Assembly: GCF_037201805.1 (NCBI RefSeq)
Contig: NZ_CP147404.1
Coordinates: forward strand, 1,698,001-1,762,000
Length of the DNA: 64,000 nt
Direction: 5' to 3'
From: Bacillus sp. FJAT-52991
GTDB lineage: Bacteria > Bacillota > Bacilli > Bacillales > Domibacillaceae
In this document: positions 43,807-52,912 of the stretch, piece by piece
Layout of the letters: every line of letters begins with the position of its first letter
How positions within the stretch are numbered: the stretch's first letter is position 1
Program-made: the position numbers and the translations under genes
The notes under the pieces: generated by a model
Seen by the model: only the letters and a program-made list of their open reading frames with translations
Told to the model about the DNA's origin: nothing
The model's database searches: none

Positions 43807-44562
43807 ATGGAGATATCAGATTTTTTTTGGAATGCCTCATTAACAGAATTAAAACGAGGATATATTGAGGAAAAAGATTCTTACATTTGTCTGCTATGCG
43901 GCAAGAAAATAGAAAAGGGTGTTATTTATCCTTACGAGAATATGCTTTATGAAGCAGAAAGGTATATGCGTGTTCATATTGAGAGTACTCACCAATCGGT
44001 ATTTAAATACTTAATTGGACTGGATAAAAAACTAACAGGTATTACTGATCATCAAAATCAACTCCTTCGTCTTTTTTATCAAGGCAAAACAGACAAAGAA
44101 GTCCAAGCGGAAATGGGCATTGGAAGTATCTCTACGATTAGACATCACCGTTTTTCTTTAAAAGAGAAAGAACGTCAAGCAAAGATCTTTTTGGCCATTA
44201 TGGAACTATTCAAAGAAAAAGACCAGTATGCACCAGCCTTTATCCCTCCTCATAAAACGGCAAAAATGGTCGATGATCGATACGATATTACACAAGAAGA
44301 ACAAGAGAAAGTCATTCAAAAGTTCTTGCCTGAAGGACTAGAAGGAGGTTTGGAGAAGTTTCCTCCAAAGGAAAAGCAGCGACTTATTGTTCTTCGGGAA
44401 ATCACGAAGAACTTAGAAAGTGAACGAATCTATGATGAAAAGGAATTAAATCAAATTTTGAAAGATATTTACGATGATTATGTCATGATCAGAAGATATT
44501 TAATCGAATATGGATTGGTTGATCGTAAAGCAGATGGTAGTCAATATTGGTTGAAAAAATAA
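43807..44562 (+). CDS. DUF2087-domain regulator with zinc-ribbon-like N terminus and HTH
   Basis: 251 residues. Residues 15-70 hold CLLCGKKIEKG and a HIESTH pair, which look like a single zinc site. A LuxR-like helix-turn-helix follows at about 85-115 (HQNQLLRLFYQGKTDKEVQA, SISTIRHHRFSLKEKERQ). The C-terminal DUF2087 is QKFLPEGLEGGLEKFPPKEK then DDYVMIRRYLIEYGLVDRK. ATG 43807 is assumed; no strong ribosome site exists here. The next gene encodes a GIY-YIG protein 18 bp away, a pairing I recall in other Bacilli. It probably represses its own promoter through the upstream repeat array. Confidence 0.8.
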   Translation: MEISDFFWNASLTELKRGYIEEKDSYICLLCGKKIEKGVIYPYENMLYEAERYMRVHIESTHQSVFKYLIGLDKKLTGITDHQNQLLRLFYQGKTDKEVQAEMGIGSISTIRHHRFSLKEKERQAKIFLAIMELFKEKDQYAPAFIPPHKTAKMVDDRYDITQEEQEKVIQKFLPEGLEGGLEKFPPKEKQRLIVLREITKNLESERIYDEKELNQILKDIYDDYVMIRRYLIEYGLVDRKADGSQYWLKK

Positions 44563-44580
44563 TGAAAGGAAGTAAATAGT

Positions 44581-44937
44581 ATGGACCGTAAAAAACAACT
44601 TAAGCAGATGTATAAAGAAATAACTGTTGAAGCTGGTGTATATCAAATTAAAAATAATGAGAATGGAAAAATCTTTATTGGAAGCACTAAAAATTTAAAA
44701 ACCTTAAATGGGCTAAAATTAATGCTTGAAACGGATAGTCATTCCAATAAAGAGCTTCAAGAAGAATGGAGTCAACTTGGGAAAAATGCTTTCACTTTTG
44801 AAGTCTTAGAAATACTTAAAAAGCAAGATGACCCGTATTTTAATGAGAAAGAAGCCTTATCAGAAATTGAAAAGAAATGGTTAGAACAACTTCAACCATA
44901 TGAAGAACGGGGATATAACCGCAAAAAATCCTGTTAA
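44581..44937 (+). CDS. GIY-YIG family nuclease-like protein
   Basis: 118 residues. The GIY-YIG signature appears as GVYQIKNNENGKIFIGSTKNL (GVY at 19-21, FIG at 32-34), followed by helices and a C-terminal EALSEIEKKWLEQLQPYEER with the conserved Glu area. It is small, lacks extra DNA-binding domains and pairs with the DUF2087 regulator. GAAAGGAAG precedes the ATG. The nuclease residues are partly replaced, so activity is uncertain. Confidence 0.78.
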   Translation: MDRKKQLKQMYKEITVEAGVYQIKNNENGKIFIGSTKNLKTLNGLKLMLETDSHSNKELQEEWSQLGKNAFTFEVLEILKKQDDPYFNEKEALSEIEKKWLEQLQPYEERGYNRKKSC

Positions 44938-44963
44938 TACATTTTAAATGCCTTATAGAAGTC

Positions 44964-45011
44964 CCGTCAGAAAAATGCGGATTTACAACGCTAAGCCCAT
45001 TTTCCTGACGG
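44964..45011. terminator. Hairpin between convergent genes
   Basis: CCGTCAGAAAAATG pairs with CATTTTCCTGACGG with one mismatch. It lies between the GIY-YIG stop (44937) and the M23 peptidase stop (45054). The T run is weak. Confidence 0.55.
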
Positions 45012-45053
45012 TACCCTTTATGCAGTTTTAATTTATTCCCATTCATTGGATTT

Positions 45054-45868
45054 TTAAAATCTTATTCTATCCTTATTTGTTGGAATCCCATTATTTACTT
45101 TTTCCCATGTTCCATTTTTAAATAATTCGTATTGTTCAAAAGCAAAAGGCAATCCGTTTGCAGTAGCTATGTCACTACTATCCATAAGTTGAAAATGCAA
45201 ATGTGGAGCAAAGGAGTTACCTGAATGACCCACTCTACCAATAACGTCACCTTTTTTTACATTCTGACCAACTGAAACCTGAATTGACCCTGTTTGAAGA
45301 TGGACTAATCCAGCATATACATTGTCGCCACATTCTATAATGATATAGTTGCCAGCAATTGATTGTATGTCGTCTTTTTTCGGGTCGAAATAATGAGCAT
45401 TTTTATAAGCGTTAGACATATCTGAAAGCAATTTTGTTCGTGTTCGTTCTTTATAACCATCCTCTGCTTTGACAATGATCCCGTCGCAGGGAGCATATAC
45501 TTCTTGCCCCCAACAATAATATTCATCTAAGGGAACCCCAAAAAGTAGATATTGCGCCAAACTAACGCGATAAGCGGGCCAACCCTTTCTTTCCCAATCC
45601 ACTTGTATAAAGTCATAAGCATATCTTGATCCTAATTTGTTTGTGCCATGACTCGGAATTTTTGTCCCTGGAGTGTTAGGAGAGTGCCATTCTCCCCTCA
45701 AAGGAGACCTTACAATTATCGGCTCACGCGCATCAATCATCTCATATCCCTCCTCTATCGATTCTTTACCTGCATTATTGAAAATGACTAGTGCCACAAG
45801 GGTAAGTGCCAGTACGATACTGATAAGTACAGGCATACGTTTTTTTTTGTTGAACGCCGCTTATTCAT
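45054..45868 (-). CDS. M23 family metallopeptidase, membrane-anchored; frameshift at its N terminus
   Basis: The uninterrupted part starts at ATG 45836 and has 260 residues: a transmembrane anchor (2-22), then a LytM-type domain with His63 and Asp75 (HGTNKLGSRYAYDF), His179 (GLVHLQ) and His212-x-His214 (PHLHFQ), the zinc ligands of M23 endopeptidases. It cleaves peptidoglycan cross-links. No ribosome site precedes 45836. An ATG at 45868, overlapping the tetR stop, reads MNKRRSTKK and would join the anchor if the A9 run at 45840-45848 had one more A. So the intact gene probably starts at 45868 and carries a 1-base deletion or sequencing error. Confidence 0.78.
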
Positions 45869-46496
45869 TGCTTGACGTGTAGAATACTTTTCTCAGTTCA
45901 TCAAAATATCCATCAAGTTTTTCAACAACGAGTTCATAGTTTATAGCCGGAGATTCTGAATTTCTAATATCCTCTAATATTTCATTAGTAAATCCAACAT
46001 TAGCCCAGAGGATAAATTGTTTGCACTTTTCAATATCCAACCCTACTCTAAATTTAGCTTCATCTATTTCATCAAATAATTTAGGATAACAGCTTGAATG
46101 TTCTTTGTGTGTTCTATTTTCGAGTTCCTCATTAACCTCGTTGGAATTAGTAGTTCGTGAAAGTTTATTAAACTCCAAAATCCAAGGGTACTTTTCCGAT
46201 AATTTAATTTGCAAAAGATATGATTGATGCAACCTGTCAAAAATATCTTTTTCATCATAATTCATCAATTCAAGATATTCATTTTTAATTAGGTCATAGA
46301 AGTAATCATACACAACAAGAAAAAGCTCCTGCTTGCTACTTACATAGTGGAACATAAGAGCTTTAGAAATTCCGGCTTCTTTTGCGATTACATTTGTTGA
46401 AGCTTCGTCATACCCCTTTGATGAAAATTCTTTTAATGCTGCATTTAGAATAGCGTCCCTCCTTTGAGGGTTTAAATCTAATAACTTTGTCAACAT
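45861..46496 (-). CDS. TetR/AcrR family transcriptional regulator
   Basis: 211 residues. Helix-turn-helix at 12-56: RRDAILNAALKEFSSKGYDE, then ASTNVIAKEAGISKALMFHY. The long C-terminal domain is typical of regulators for larger ligands. ATG 46496 follows AAAGGAGGGAC; longer in-frame extensions lack a site. Two 17-bp repeats lie 28 and 61 bp upstream. The M23 peptidase gene overlaps its stop, so a cell-wall enzyme is under its control. Confidence 0.86.
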   Translation of the reverse strand: MLTKLLDLNPQRRDAILNAALKEFSSKGYDEASTNVIAKEAGISKALMFHYVSSKQELFLVVYDYFYDLIKNEYLELMNYDEKDIFDRLHQSYLLQIKLSEKYPWILEFNKLSRTTNSNEVNEELENRTHKEHSSCYPKLFDEIDEAKFRVGLDIEKCKQFILWANVGFTNEILEDIRNSESPAINYELVVEKLDGYFDELRKVFYTSSNE

Positions 46497-46523
46497 CTGT
46501 CCCTCCTTTATAAGAAATGAGAT

Positions 46524-46573
46524 TTTACCTATTAGGTTAATTTCATTATATACATGTTTACCTATAAGGTCAA
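46524..46573. promoter_or_regulatory. Two 17-bp TetR operator repeats
   Basis: TTTACCTATTAGGTTAA (46524-46540) and TTTACCTATAAGGTCAA (46557-46573) are 33 bp apart, match in 15 of 17 positions and each contain an ACCTA-type palindrome. Three helical turns apart, they fit cooperative binding of the adjacent TetR protein. Confidence 0.65.
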
Positions 46574-46634
46574 AGTAAAGACACACTGCAACTATGATGT
46601 AGTTTTATTTGCTATGATAGGCGTACTCATTGTT

Positions 46635-47055
46635 CAGGCTGGTGATGTTTCCATGGTGGGCAGTAGACAATATAGAGATTTTGAAGAATATTTGTTTCCA
46701 GAGGAAATATGGAATCAAACGAAGGGGAATACAAGGTTATCAGTTAGTTCATCATTCGAAAATTATATGACAGAGAGAACTTGTAGCCTTAATGAAAGAC
46801 TAAAGTGGTTATCTGCCAATTCCAACAGGTTAAATGGAGTTTCTCTTGAAAAAGGAAAGCTATCAATTTCACACTTAGAAAAAGATGTTCCAGAAGAAGC
46901 AAAGAAATTTAGTGCAAATCTTTATCAGATGCTACCAAGAATAAAATTAACCGATTTACTTATGGATGTTGCTCATCTAACAGGCTTTCATGAGCGCTTC
47001 TAATAATCGGAAACCAGATAAGGAAGAAACAATCATTATCATGGCTGCCCTTCCA
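46635..47055 (+). pseudogene. Tn3-family transposase relic
   Basis: Internal TnpA sequence is clear: GDVSMVGSRQYRDFEEYLFP, LERGKLSISHLEKD-like LEKGKLSISHLEKDVPEEAK, and LYQMLPRIKLTDLLMDVAHL with TGFHERF. A stop at 47001 is a frameshift: the next frame continues SNNRKPDKEETIIIMAAL before homology ends near 47055. About 120 to 140 of roughly 980 residues remain, with no inverted repeats or resolvase. It is a dead fragment between two TetR loci and marks an old Tn3 insertion or rearrangement. Confidence 0.85.
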
Positions 47056-47120
47056 AGTCCATTCATAATCTCAATCCACTATTCACTTGCTTATATTTAT
47101 TTAATTTGATAATATAACTG

Positions 47121-47132
47121 ACGAACGTTCGT
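47121..47132. promoter_or_regulatory. Operator of the TetR-MFS pair
   Basis: ACGAACGTTCGT, a perfect 12-bp palindrome just upstream of the tetR start, of the AACGAACG type common for multidrug-efflux TetR repressors. Confidence 0.65.
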
Positions 47133-47151
47133 TAAATATGAGGTGAGTATA

Positions 47152-47733
47152 TTGAAAAGCGATAAAATTAAGGAAGCAGCGCTAAAATATTTTACAATGT
47201 ACGGTTATGAAGGGGCATCTCTTTCTCTAATAGCTGAAGAAGTCGGTATGAAAAAGCAATCCATTTACGCGCATTTTAAAGGAAAGGATGATCTTTTTTT
47301 ACAAGTTTTACGTGATGCGAAAGAGACGGAGCTATCTTCATACCTCCAATATTTCAGTAAAATTGATTCACAAGATCCAAAAAAAGATTTATACGGATTT
47401 CTAAAATTGGAAGTCGATCTTTTCCAAAAAAATGAGCAGTTAAAGTTTTGGCTTCGAATGTCTTTTTTTCCTCCAGCACATCTTGCAAAAGCAATCGAAC
47501 AGGAAGTAAGCGATATTGAGGAACAGGTGCAGGCTATACTGGAAAGTAAATTTCAGAATTGGATCGATGCTAAATTAATAGTTGAAGACGCAGCAAAAAC
47601 GCCGACCTTTGCCTTTCTAGGAGTGTTAGATTCCATTATGCTGGAACTTGTATACGGCAATGATGAGAAACAGCTGAAGGAAAAATTAGAAGCCGCTTGG
47701 ACAGTATTTTGGAGAGGTATTTCACATAAATGA
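47152..47733 (+). CDS. TetR/AcrR family regulator of drug efflux
   Basis: 193 residues. HTH at 5-50: IKEAALKYFTMYGYEGASLS, then LIAEEVGMKKQSIYAHFKGK. TTG 47152 is preferred because GAGGTGAG lies 6 bases before it; the GTG at 47143 overlaps that site. A perfect palindrome at 47121 marks its operator and the MFS gene follows after 25 bp. The pair is a typical self-contained multidrug-resistance unit in which drug binding relieves repression. Confidence 0.88.
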   Translation: MKSDKIKEAALKYFTMYGYEGASLSLIAEEVGMKKQSIYAHFKGKDDLFLQVLRDAKETELSSYLQYFSKIDSQDPKKDLYGFLKLEVDLFQKNEQLKFWLRMSFFPPAHLAKAIEQEVSDIEEQVQAILESKFQNWIDAKLIVEDAAKTPTFAFLGVLDSIMLELVYGNDEKQLKEKLEAAWTVFWRGISHK

Positions 47734-47758
47734 TTCTTACATCAAGAGGTGTTAATAT

Positions 47759-48961
47759 ATGGAGAAAACAATAAAAGAACAAAAGACGGTATTAATTATT
47801 CTTTTATGCAATTTATTCATTGCATTTCTAGGAATTAGTCTCATTATCCCCGTGATGCCGTCTTTTATGGATATGATGAATTTATCAGGAAAAACGATGG
47901 GGAGTCTTGTTGCTATCTTCGCGATGGCACAACTAATTATGTCACCATTCGCAGGACGATGGGTTGACATTTATGGAAGAAAGAAAATCATCGTCATAGG
48001 CTTATTCATTTATGGTATTTCAGAAATTATTTTTGGTTTAGGTACGAATGTATATATGCTTTATATATCAAGGATGCTAGGAGGAGTCAGTGCCGCCTTT
48101 ATTATGCCAGGCGTTACTGCATATGTTGCAGATATTACATCCGTTCAGGAAAGACCAAAAGTGATGGGCTATGTTTCTGCCGCCATTAGCACTGGCTTTA
48201 TTATCGGACCTGGCATCGGTGGTTTTATTGCAGAGTTCGGTGTACGCCTCCCCTTCTTCTTTGCTGCAGCTATTGCCTTTTTAGCATGTATTTCATCCAT
48301 ATTTATTTTAAAAGAACCACTAACAAAAGAACAGCTTGAAGAAATTTCTGCTAATAAAAAGCAATCGAACTTTATAAGCGATTTAAAAAAATCATTTCAT
48401 CCGCTTTACTTTATTGCATTTATCATTGTATTTGTACTCTCTTTCGGTTTATCAGCATATGAAACGGTCTTTAGCCTATATTCTGATCATAAATTCGGCT
48501 TCACGCCAAAAGATATCGCCACTATTATTACAATAAGCTCAATCTTCGGCGTTGTTGTACAAGTATTTATGTTTGGAAAAATGGTTGATAAACTCGGTGA
48601 AAAGAAACTGATCCAATTGTGTTTAATTATAGGTGCAATATTGGCGGTGGTGACTACCGTGATCTCAAGCTATTTGGCCATATTAGCTGTAACTTGTTTC
48701 ATCTTTCTCGCATTTGACTTGCTTCGCCCGGCATTGACGACATTTTTATCAAAAGCGGCCGAGAAAGAGCAAGGATTTGTTGCTGGCATGAACTCAACTT
48801 ATACAAGCTTAGGTAATATCGTCGGTCCAGCAATAGGCGGAATGCTTTTTGACGTAAACATCAACTACCCTTTCCTCTTCGCTGCTGTCATTATGGTCAT
48901 TGGCCTCGGTCTTACAGTCATTTGGAAAGAAACACAATTGACAGAAAGCTTAGCGAAATAA
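47759..48961 (+). CDS. MFS multidrug efflux transporter, Bmr/NorA-like
   Basis: 400 residues, twelve helices. N-terminal motifs IALLGISLIIP-like (LFIAFLGISLIIPVMPSFMD), GRWVDIYGRKKIIVIG (loop 2-3) and the antiporter motif C in helix 5, GFIIGPGIGGFIAEFG, are all present. The second-half loop reads GKMVDKLGEKKLIQL. Together these indicate a DHA1-type proton/drug antiporter. GAGGTGTTAAT precedes the ATG. It is controlled by the adjacent TetR. Confidence 0.88.
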   Translation: MEKTIKEQKTVLIILLCNLFIAFLGISLIIPVMPSFMDMMNLSGKTMGSLVAIFAMAQLIMSPFAGRWVDIYGRKKIIVIGLFIYGISEIIFGLGTNVYMLYISRMLGGVSAAFIMPGVTAYVADITSVQERPKVMGYVSAAISTGFIIGPGIGGFIAEFGVRLPFFFAAAIAFLACISSIFILKEPLTKEQLEEISANKKQSNFISDLKKSFHPLYFIAFIIVFVLSFGLSAYETVFSLYSDHKFGFTPKDIATIITISSIFGVVVQVFMFGKMVDKLGEKKLIQLCLIIGAILAVVTTVISSYLAILAVTCFIFLAFDLLRPALTTFLSKAAEKEQGFVAGMNSTYTSLGNIVGPAIGGMLFDVNINYPFLFAAVIMVIGLGLTVIWKETQLTESLAK

Positions 48962-48994
48962 TTACAAAAGATTGTTACTCATGATAAAATTTAG

Positions 48995-49030
48995 AGCCGA
49001 TTCCTTAGCATAAGGAAAATCGGCTTTTTT
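48995..49030 (+). terminator. Terminator of the TetR-MFS operon
   Basis: AGCCGATTCCTTA pairs with TAAGGAAAATCGGCT and is followed by TTTTT. Confidence 0.85.
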
Positions 49031-49203
49031 CATCTAGAAATTATCTTAGCGTATATTTTCCGCGTTTTTCTGCCAAGACCCCTAGTGGGTTATTTTTTTA
49101 CTTTTGTAATATCTTTACATATTAATAGAAAGATGTTATATATTAAAGGATGTTTGTTTTTTACATAAATTGTTACTCTAATAATTTTTTTACAGGTGAA
49201 TGT

Positions 49204-50718
49204 ATGACAAAATTCAAAAAAACAGCTTTATGGACGATGATTCTTGCATTAGTGTTGAAGCTATCAGGATTAGTGCGAGAATCGATCATTGTAAAGGAGT
49301 TTGGACCATCCGCTGAGATGGCTGGTTATTCGATTGCTTTTTCATTTATCACAGTGGTGATTGCGATGATCGCCACAGGATTTAATAATGTTTTTTTGCC
49401 GATATACATAAAACGAAAGCATGAAGGGATTGACTTAACCGATCAGAATGCCAATGGTTTGTTGAATCGGATAATAGTAATCTTTGTGATTATCAGCATA
49501 GTTGGTTGGTACGGATCTCCTTGGTTCGTTCCGCTCATCTTCCCTCGTATGTCAGCCGCCGCTGAACCAATTGCTGTTCATATTACGCAAATATTTTTTA
49601 TGTTTATGGTGTTTATCGCCTTAAGTGCGCTACTTGATTCTTATTTACAATCTCGCCGGATTTTTGTCCCTTCTCAAATTGCTAAGCTACTTGCTACCTT
49701 GTTAGCCGCTTTGTTTGCGGTTTTCTTTAGTGATGCTTGGGGGATTTATGCGGTAGCTTATGGATTTGTGACAGGTACAGTGTTAGGTGTTCTTCTTCAG
49801 ACATTGTATTTAGAAAAATCAGACTATCAATGGAAACCTGAGTTAACTATAGAACCGGATTTCAGAAAAGCGTTTATGATTTTGCTTATCCCTTCGCTTT
49901 TAAATTCAGCCGTAGGTCAAGTCAATGTTCTTGTGAATAAATCATTTGCATCCGGAACGTTTGATGAGGCAGTGACCTACTTGAACAATGCTTCTATGGT
50001 GACAAGTATACCGAATGCGATTTATGCCACAACTCTTGTGACCATTTTTTTTACCTTAATGTCTGAACAAACAGCTGATGAAAAGGCTTTTAAAGATACC
50101 TTCTTTAAAGGAATGGAAATTTCTCTCGTCATCTTATTACCTGTCGCTGTTGGTTTAGCGCTTGTCGGCGATGCGGCTATTTCTTTTATTTTTGAAGGAG
50201 AAAAATTCACGGCTAAGCATACCGATCAAACATATATGGCGCTCTTGTGGTATGCGCCAACCATCGTTTTTCAAGGGATGCAGCTGATTTTGTCTAAATC
50301 GATGTATGCTAGAGGAAAAACGTCTGTTGTGTTTCGGATCAGTGTAACGACTATTTTCTTAAATTTAATGCTGAACTGGATGCTAGTAGATAAATTCGGC
50401 TACCTTTCTCTTGCTTTTTCTGCCTCAATGGTGTCGATCTATTTTTTCATTCTATCTATGTTAGTTGTGTATAAAGATTTGGGGTTGGCGGAGCTTCGGC
50501 GCTTTTTTCACATGTGTTGGCGTGTATTGATTCCGACTATGATCATGGGATTCATCGTATGGGAAGCAAAAATGATCTTGCCAATGGAAGATTGGTATTC
50601 ACTATTTCAATTAGCAATCTTAGCATTAATTGGGGTAGTGGTGTATGTAGTGAGTTTAAGGTGGATTTATCCTATTGGATTTAATCGCCTAGTAGGATTC
50701 ATGAGAAAGAGAAAATGA
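49204..50718 (+). CDS. MurJ/MviN-family lipid flippase
   Basis: 504 residues, 13 to 14 transmembrane helices, polysaccharide/lipid II exporter fold. LWTMILALVLKLSGLVRESI at the start and STTIF-type helix 9-10 regions fit the MurJ family; conserved Arg residues in the first helices (LVRES) are kept. It may flip lipid II or a related undecaprenyl-linked precursor. In Bacilli more than one such protein often exists, so this may be a paralogue of the main flippase. ATG 49204 follows a short GGTGAAT site. Confidence 0.82.
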   Translation: MTKFKKTALWTMILALVLKLSGLVRESIIVKEFGPSAEMAGYSIAFSFITVVIAMIATGFNNVFLPIYIKRKHEGIDLTDQNANGLLNRIIVIFVIISIVGWYGSPWFVPLIFPRMSAAAEPIAVHITQIFFMFMVFIALSALLDSYLQSRRIFVPSQIAKLLATLLAALFAVFFSDAWGIYAVAYGFVTGTVLGVLLQTLYLEKSDYQWKPELTIEPDFRKAFMILLIPSLLNSAVGQVNVLVNKSFASGTFDEAVTYLNNASMVTSIPNAIYATTLVTIFFTLMSEQTADEKAFKDTFFKGMEISLVILLPVAVGLALVGDAAISFIFEGEKFTAKHTDQTYMALLWYAPTIVFQGMQLILSKSMYARGKTSVVFRISVTTIFLNLMLNWMLVDKFGYLSLAFSASMVSIYFFILSMLVVYKDLGLAELRRFFHMCWRVLIPTMIMGFIVWEAKMILPMEDWYSLFQLAILALIGVVVYVVSLRWIYPIGFNRLVGFMRKRK

Positions 50719-50723
50719 ATTAT

Positions 50724-50768
50724 ATAACCAACCCCAGTGGAAATACATATTCCACTGGGGTTGGTTAT
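50724..50768. terminator. Strong hairpin after the flippase gene
   Basis: AACCAACCCCAGTGGAA pairs perfectly with TTCCACTGGGGTTGGTT around a 7-base loop. Only a short T stretch follows. Confidence 0.72.
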
Positions 50769-50839
50769 GTTCGATATAGATTCTTTATTTTGTAATTTTT
50801 CTATAGGGTGGTTGCAGAAAATACATTAACTAAAATTTT

Positions 50840-51295
50840 TTACTTTATTTCATAATTCAACCAAACATCTTTTTTTGCTCCCATTTTGTCATATAACGCC
50901 TGGGCAACGATATTGTCATGTGCCGTTTCCCAGGCCATATGGGAATAATCATTTGCCCGCATGTAAGAAAGGCAAGTTTCGAATAATCGTTCACCGATCT
51001 TTTGTCCTCTTATAGTAGGCGATACAAATAAATCATATAAAAAAGCCATTCGTTTTGCTTCTAACGTATTAAACATAACAAACCCAACTAATTGATTTGT
51101 CCCCGTCTCTGCCACAAATTGAATACCTTCTGAAGGATGGTCCAGCAAATGGTTGACTAATTTTTTTAGTGCCTCTTCACTTGGACGAGGACATTGATAA
51201 AAATTTACAATGTATTCATATATAAGAGGTAGTAATTGTGGTACGTCTTTCTTTTCTATTTTCCTGATTTGAATACTTAAATTGGTTGTATTCAT
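50840..51295 (-). CDS. GNAT family acetyltransferase
   Basis: 151 residues. The core is FLYDLFVSPTIRGQKIGERL with the R-G-Q-K-I-G loop, followed by ANDYSHMAWETAHDNIVAQA and LYDKMGAKKDVWLNYEI at the end, the usual alpha-4/beta-5 layout. ATG 51295 has AAAAGGGAGGAG upstream; longer in-frame starts have none. Substrate unknown; it stands alone. Confidence 0.83.
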   Translation of the reverse strand: MNTTNLSIQIRKIEKKDVPQLLPLIYEYIVNFYQCPRPSEEALKKLVNHLLDHPSEGIQFVAETGTNQLVGFVMFNTLEAKRMAFLYDLFVSPTIRGQKIGERLFETCLSYMRANDYSHMAWETAHDNIVAQALYDKMGAKKDVWLNYEIK

Positions 51296-51496
51296 AAAAT
51301 CTCCTCCCTTTTGTTTACATTTGCAAGTTTCATGCCGAATCCAATTGATTTGGAAGAAGATGTTTATTTGATTTAAGTCATTAATCAAGTTAATTTTTTC
51401 AATACAGCAAGAATCAGGTGTATTCCTTTTTTAAACCCGATTTTTTATACAGAAAGGAATAATTTATTCATCAGTAAATACATGTGAAAAGGAATT

Positions 51497-51536
51497 AAAA
51501 AAACAGGAGAATTTAGTGTGTATCTCCTGTTTTTTC
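51497..51536 (-). terminator. Terminator of the MFS gene at 51539
   Basis: AAAAAACAGGAGA pairs with TCTCCTGTTTTTT with T runs on both strands. Confidence 0.82.
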
Positions 51537-51538
51537 GC

Positions 51539-52756
51539 CTATCCTCTATTTAATTTTCTTACCTTTTCATCTCCTGGCAACGCTAAAGCACTCACTCCTA
51601 AAAGTGGTAAAAGACTAGCAAGAATCATGATCAACTTTAAGCTATAGTGATCGGCTAAAACCCCAAAGAATACAGAACCAATCGCGCCCATTCCAAAGGC
51701 AAGTCCGACGATTAAGCCAGATACCGTGCCCACTTTTTCTGGCAGTAGCTCCTGGGCGTATACGACAGAGACGCTGAAACTGGAAAGTAAAATAAATCCA
51801 ATAAGAAAAAACAGCGGCAATACGAAGGCAAGAGGTACATAAGGTAAGGCCGCAGCTAATGGAGCAGCTCCTAGCATCGAAAAGACGAGAATCTTTTTCC
51901 GGCCGAAGCGATCCGCTAGTGGTCCACCAAGAAACGTACCGGCCACACCAGCGGCCATGTAGACAAATAAGTATAGTTGAGCTTCTTTGATAGACAGTCC
52001 ATAGTTTTCAATTAAGTAAAATTGATAGAAGTTTGTTATAGCGGCTGCGTACCATGACCGAGCAAATACAAAAAAGATTAATAGGACCATGGCCCATTTG
52101 ATACTTTTATGTAATTTTTTCTTAACGGATGCACGCTGATTTCTCTTCGTTATTTCACTTATTTCAAGTCTATGTTTATACCAAGTAGAGACACGATAAA
52201 GTAAAAGAACTCCTATGGCTGTAACGCCAGCAAATAACAACGCTCCTTTTTGACCTAGCGGGACGAAAATAAAGGCTGTAAAGATCGGAGCGAGCGACTG
52301 TCCCCCGTTCCCCCCCATTTGATAAATCGATTGGGCTAATCCTCTCTTTTGTCCTGCCGCCATAAAAGCAACACGTGAGCCTTCTGGATGAAAAACAGCT
52401 GAACCAAGCCCGATAAACAGAACGGAGAATAAGAGTGAGTAAAAATTAGGTGATAAGCTAAATGCAATGACGCCTAGCATAGAAAGTCCCATCCCAATCG
52501 GCAATAAATAGGGTTGTGGTTTCCTGTCGGCGACTGCGCCAAACACTGGCTGCATTAACGAAGAAGTAATGTTTAACACAAAGGCGATCCAGCCGAGCTG
52601 AGCGTAGGAAAGAGAATGAGACTTCTCTAAAATCGGAAACATCGCCGGAACGACCGCTTGAATGGAATCATTAATGAAATGACCGCCGCTAATCGCAAAT
52701 AAAATACTATAAGTGGTCGCTTGACCGACAGACATTTGTTTTGCTGCAACTGACAT
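51539..52756 (-). CDS. MFS transporter, Fsr (fosmidomycin resistance)-like
   Basis: 405 residues, twelve helices. The early FAISGGHFINDSIQAVVPAM block and the FGAVADRKPQPYLLPIG loop are typical of the Fsr/YfcJ branch. FIGLGSAVFHPEGSRVAFMA is another conserved Fsr-type segment, and the second-half loop is GGPLADRFGRKKILVFSM. It probably exports a small organic compound or drug. ATG 52756 follows AAGGGAG; the ATG eleven codons upstream lacks a site. Confidence 0.85.
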   Translation of the reverse strand: MSVAAKQMSVGQATTYSILFAISGGHFINDSIQAVVPAMFPILEKSHSLSYAQLGWIAFVLNITSSLMQPVFGAVADRKPQPYLLPIGMGLSMLGVIAFSLSPNFYSLLFSVLFIGLGSAVFHPEGSRVAFMAAGQKRGLAQSIYQMGGNGGQSLAPIFTAFIFVPLGQKGALLFAGVTAIGVLLLYRVSTWYKHRLEISEITKRNQRASVKKKLHKSIKWAMVLLIFFVFARSWYAAAITNFYQFYLIENYGLSIKEAQLYLFVYMAAGVAGTFLGGPLADRFGRKKILVFSMLGAAPLAAALPYVPLAFVLPLFFLIGFILLSSFSVSVVYAQELLPEKVGTVSGLIVGLAFGMGAIGSVFFGVLADHYSLKLIMILASLLPLLGVSALALPGDEKVRKLNRG

Positions 52757-52912
52757 GATTTCAACTCCCTTCTTCTCTATTTTATCCATTATAGTCGATC
52801 TCCTTTATTTTGTCTGTCTCACTCAAAAAAACAGATTTCATAGAAGTTTCGCTATTATTTCTTTGATACTTCACAATTGTATAGTAAAAAAAGAAGGAAA
52901 GGATGTGACCGA

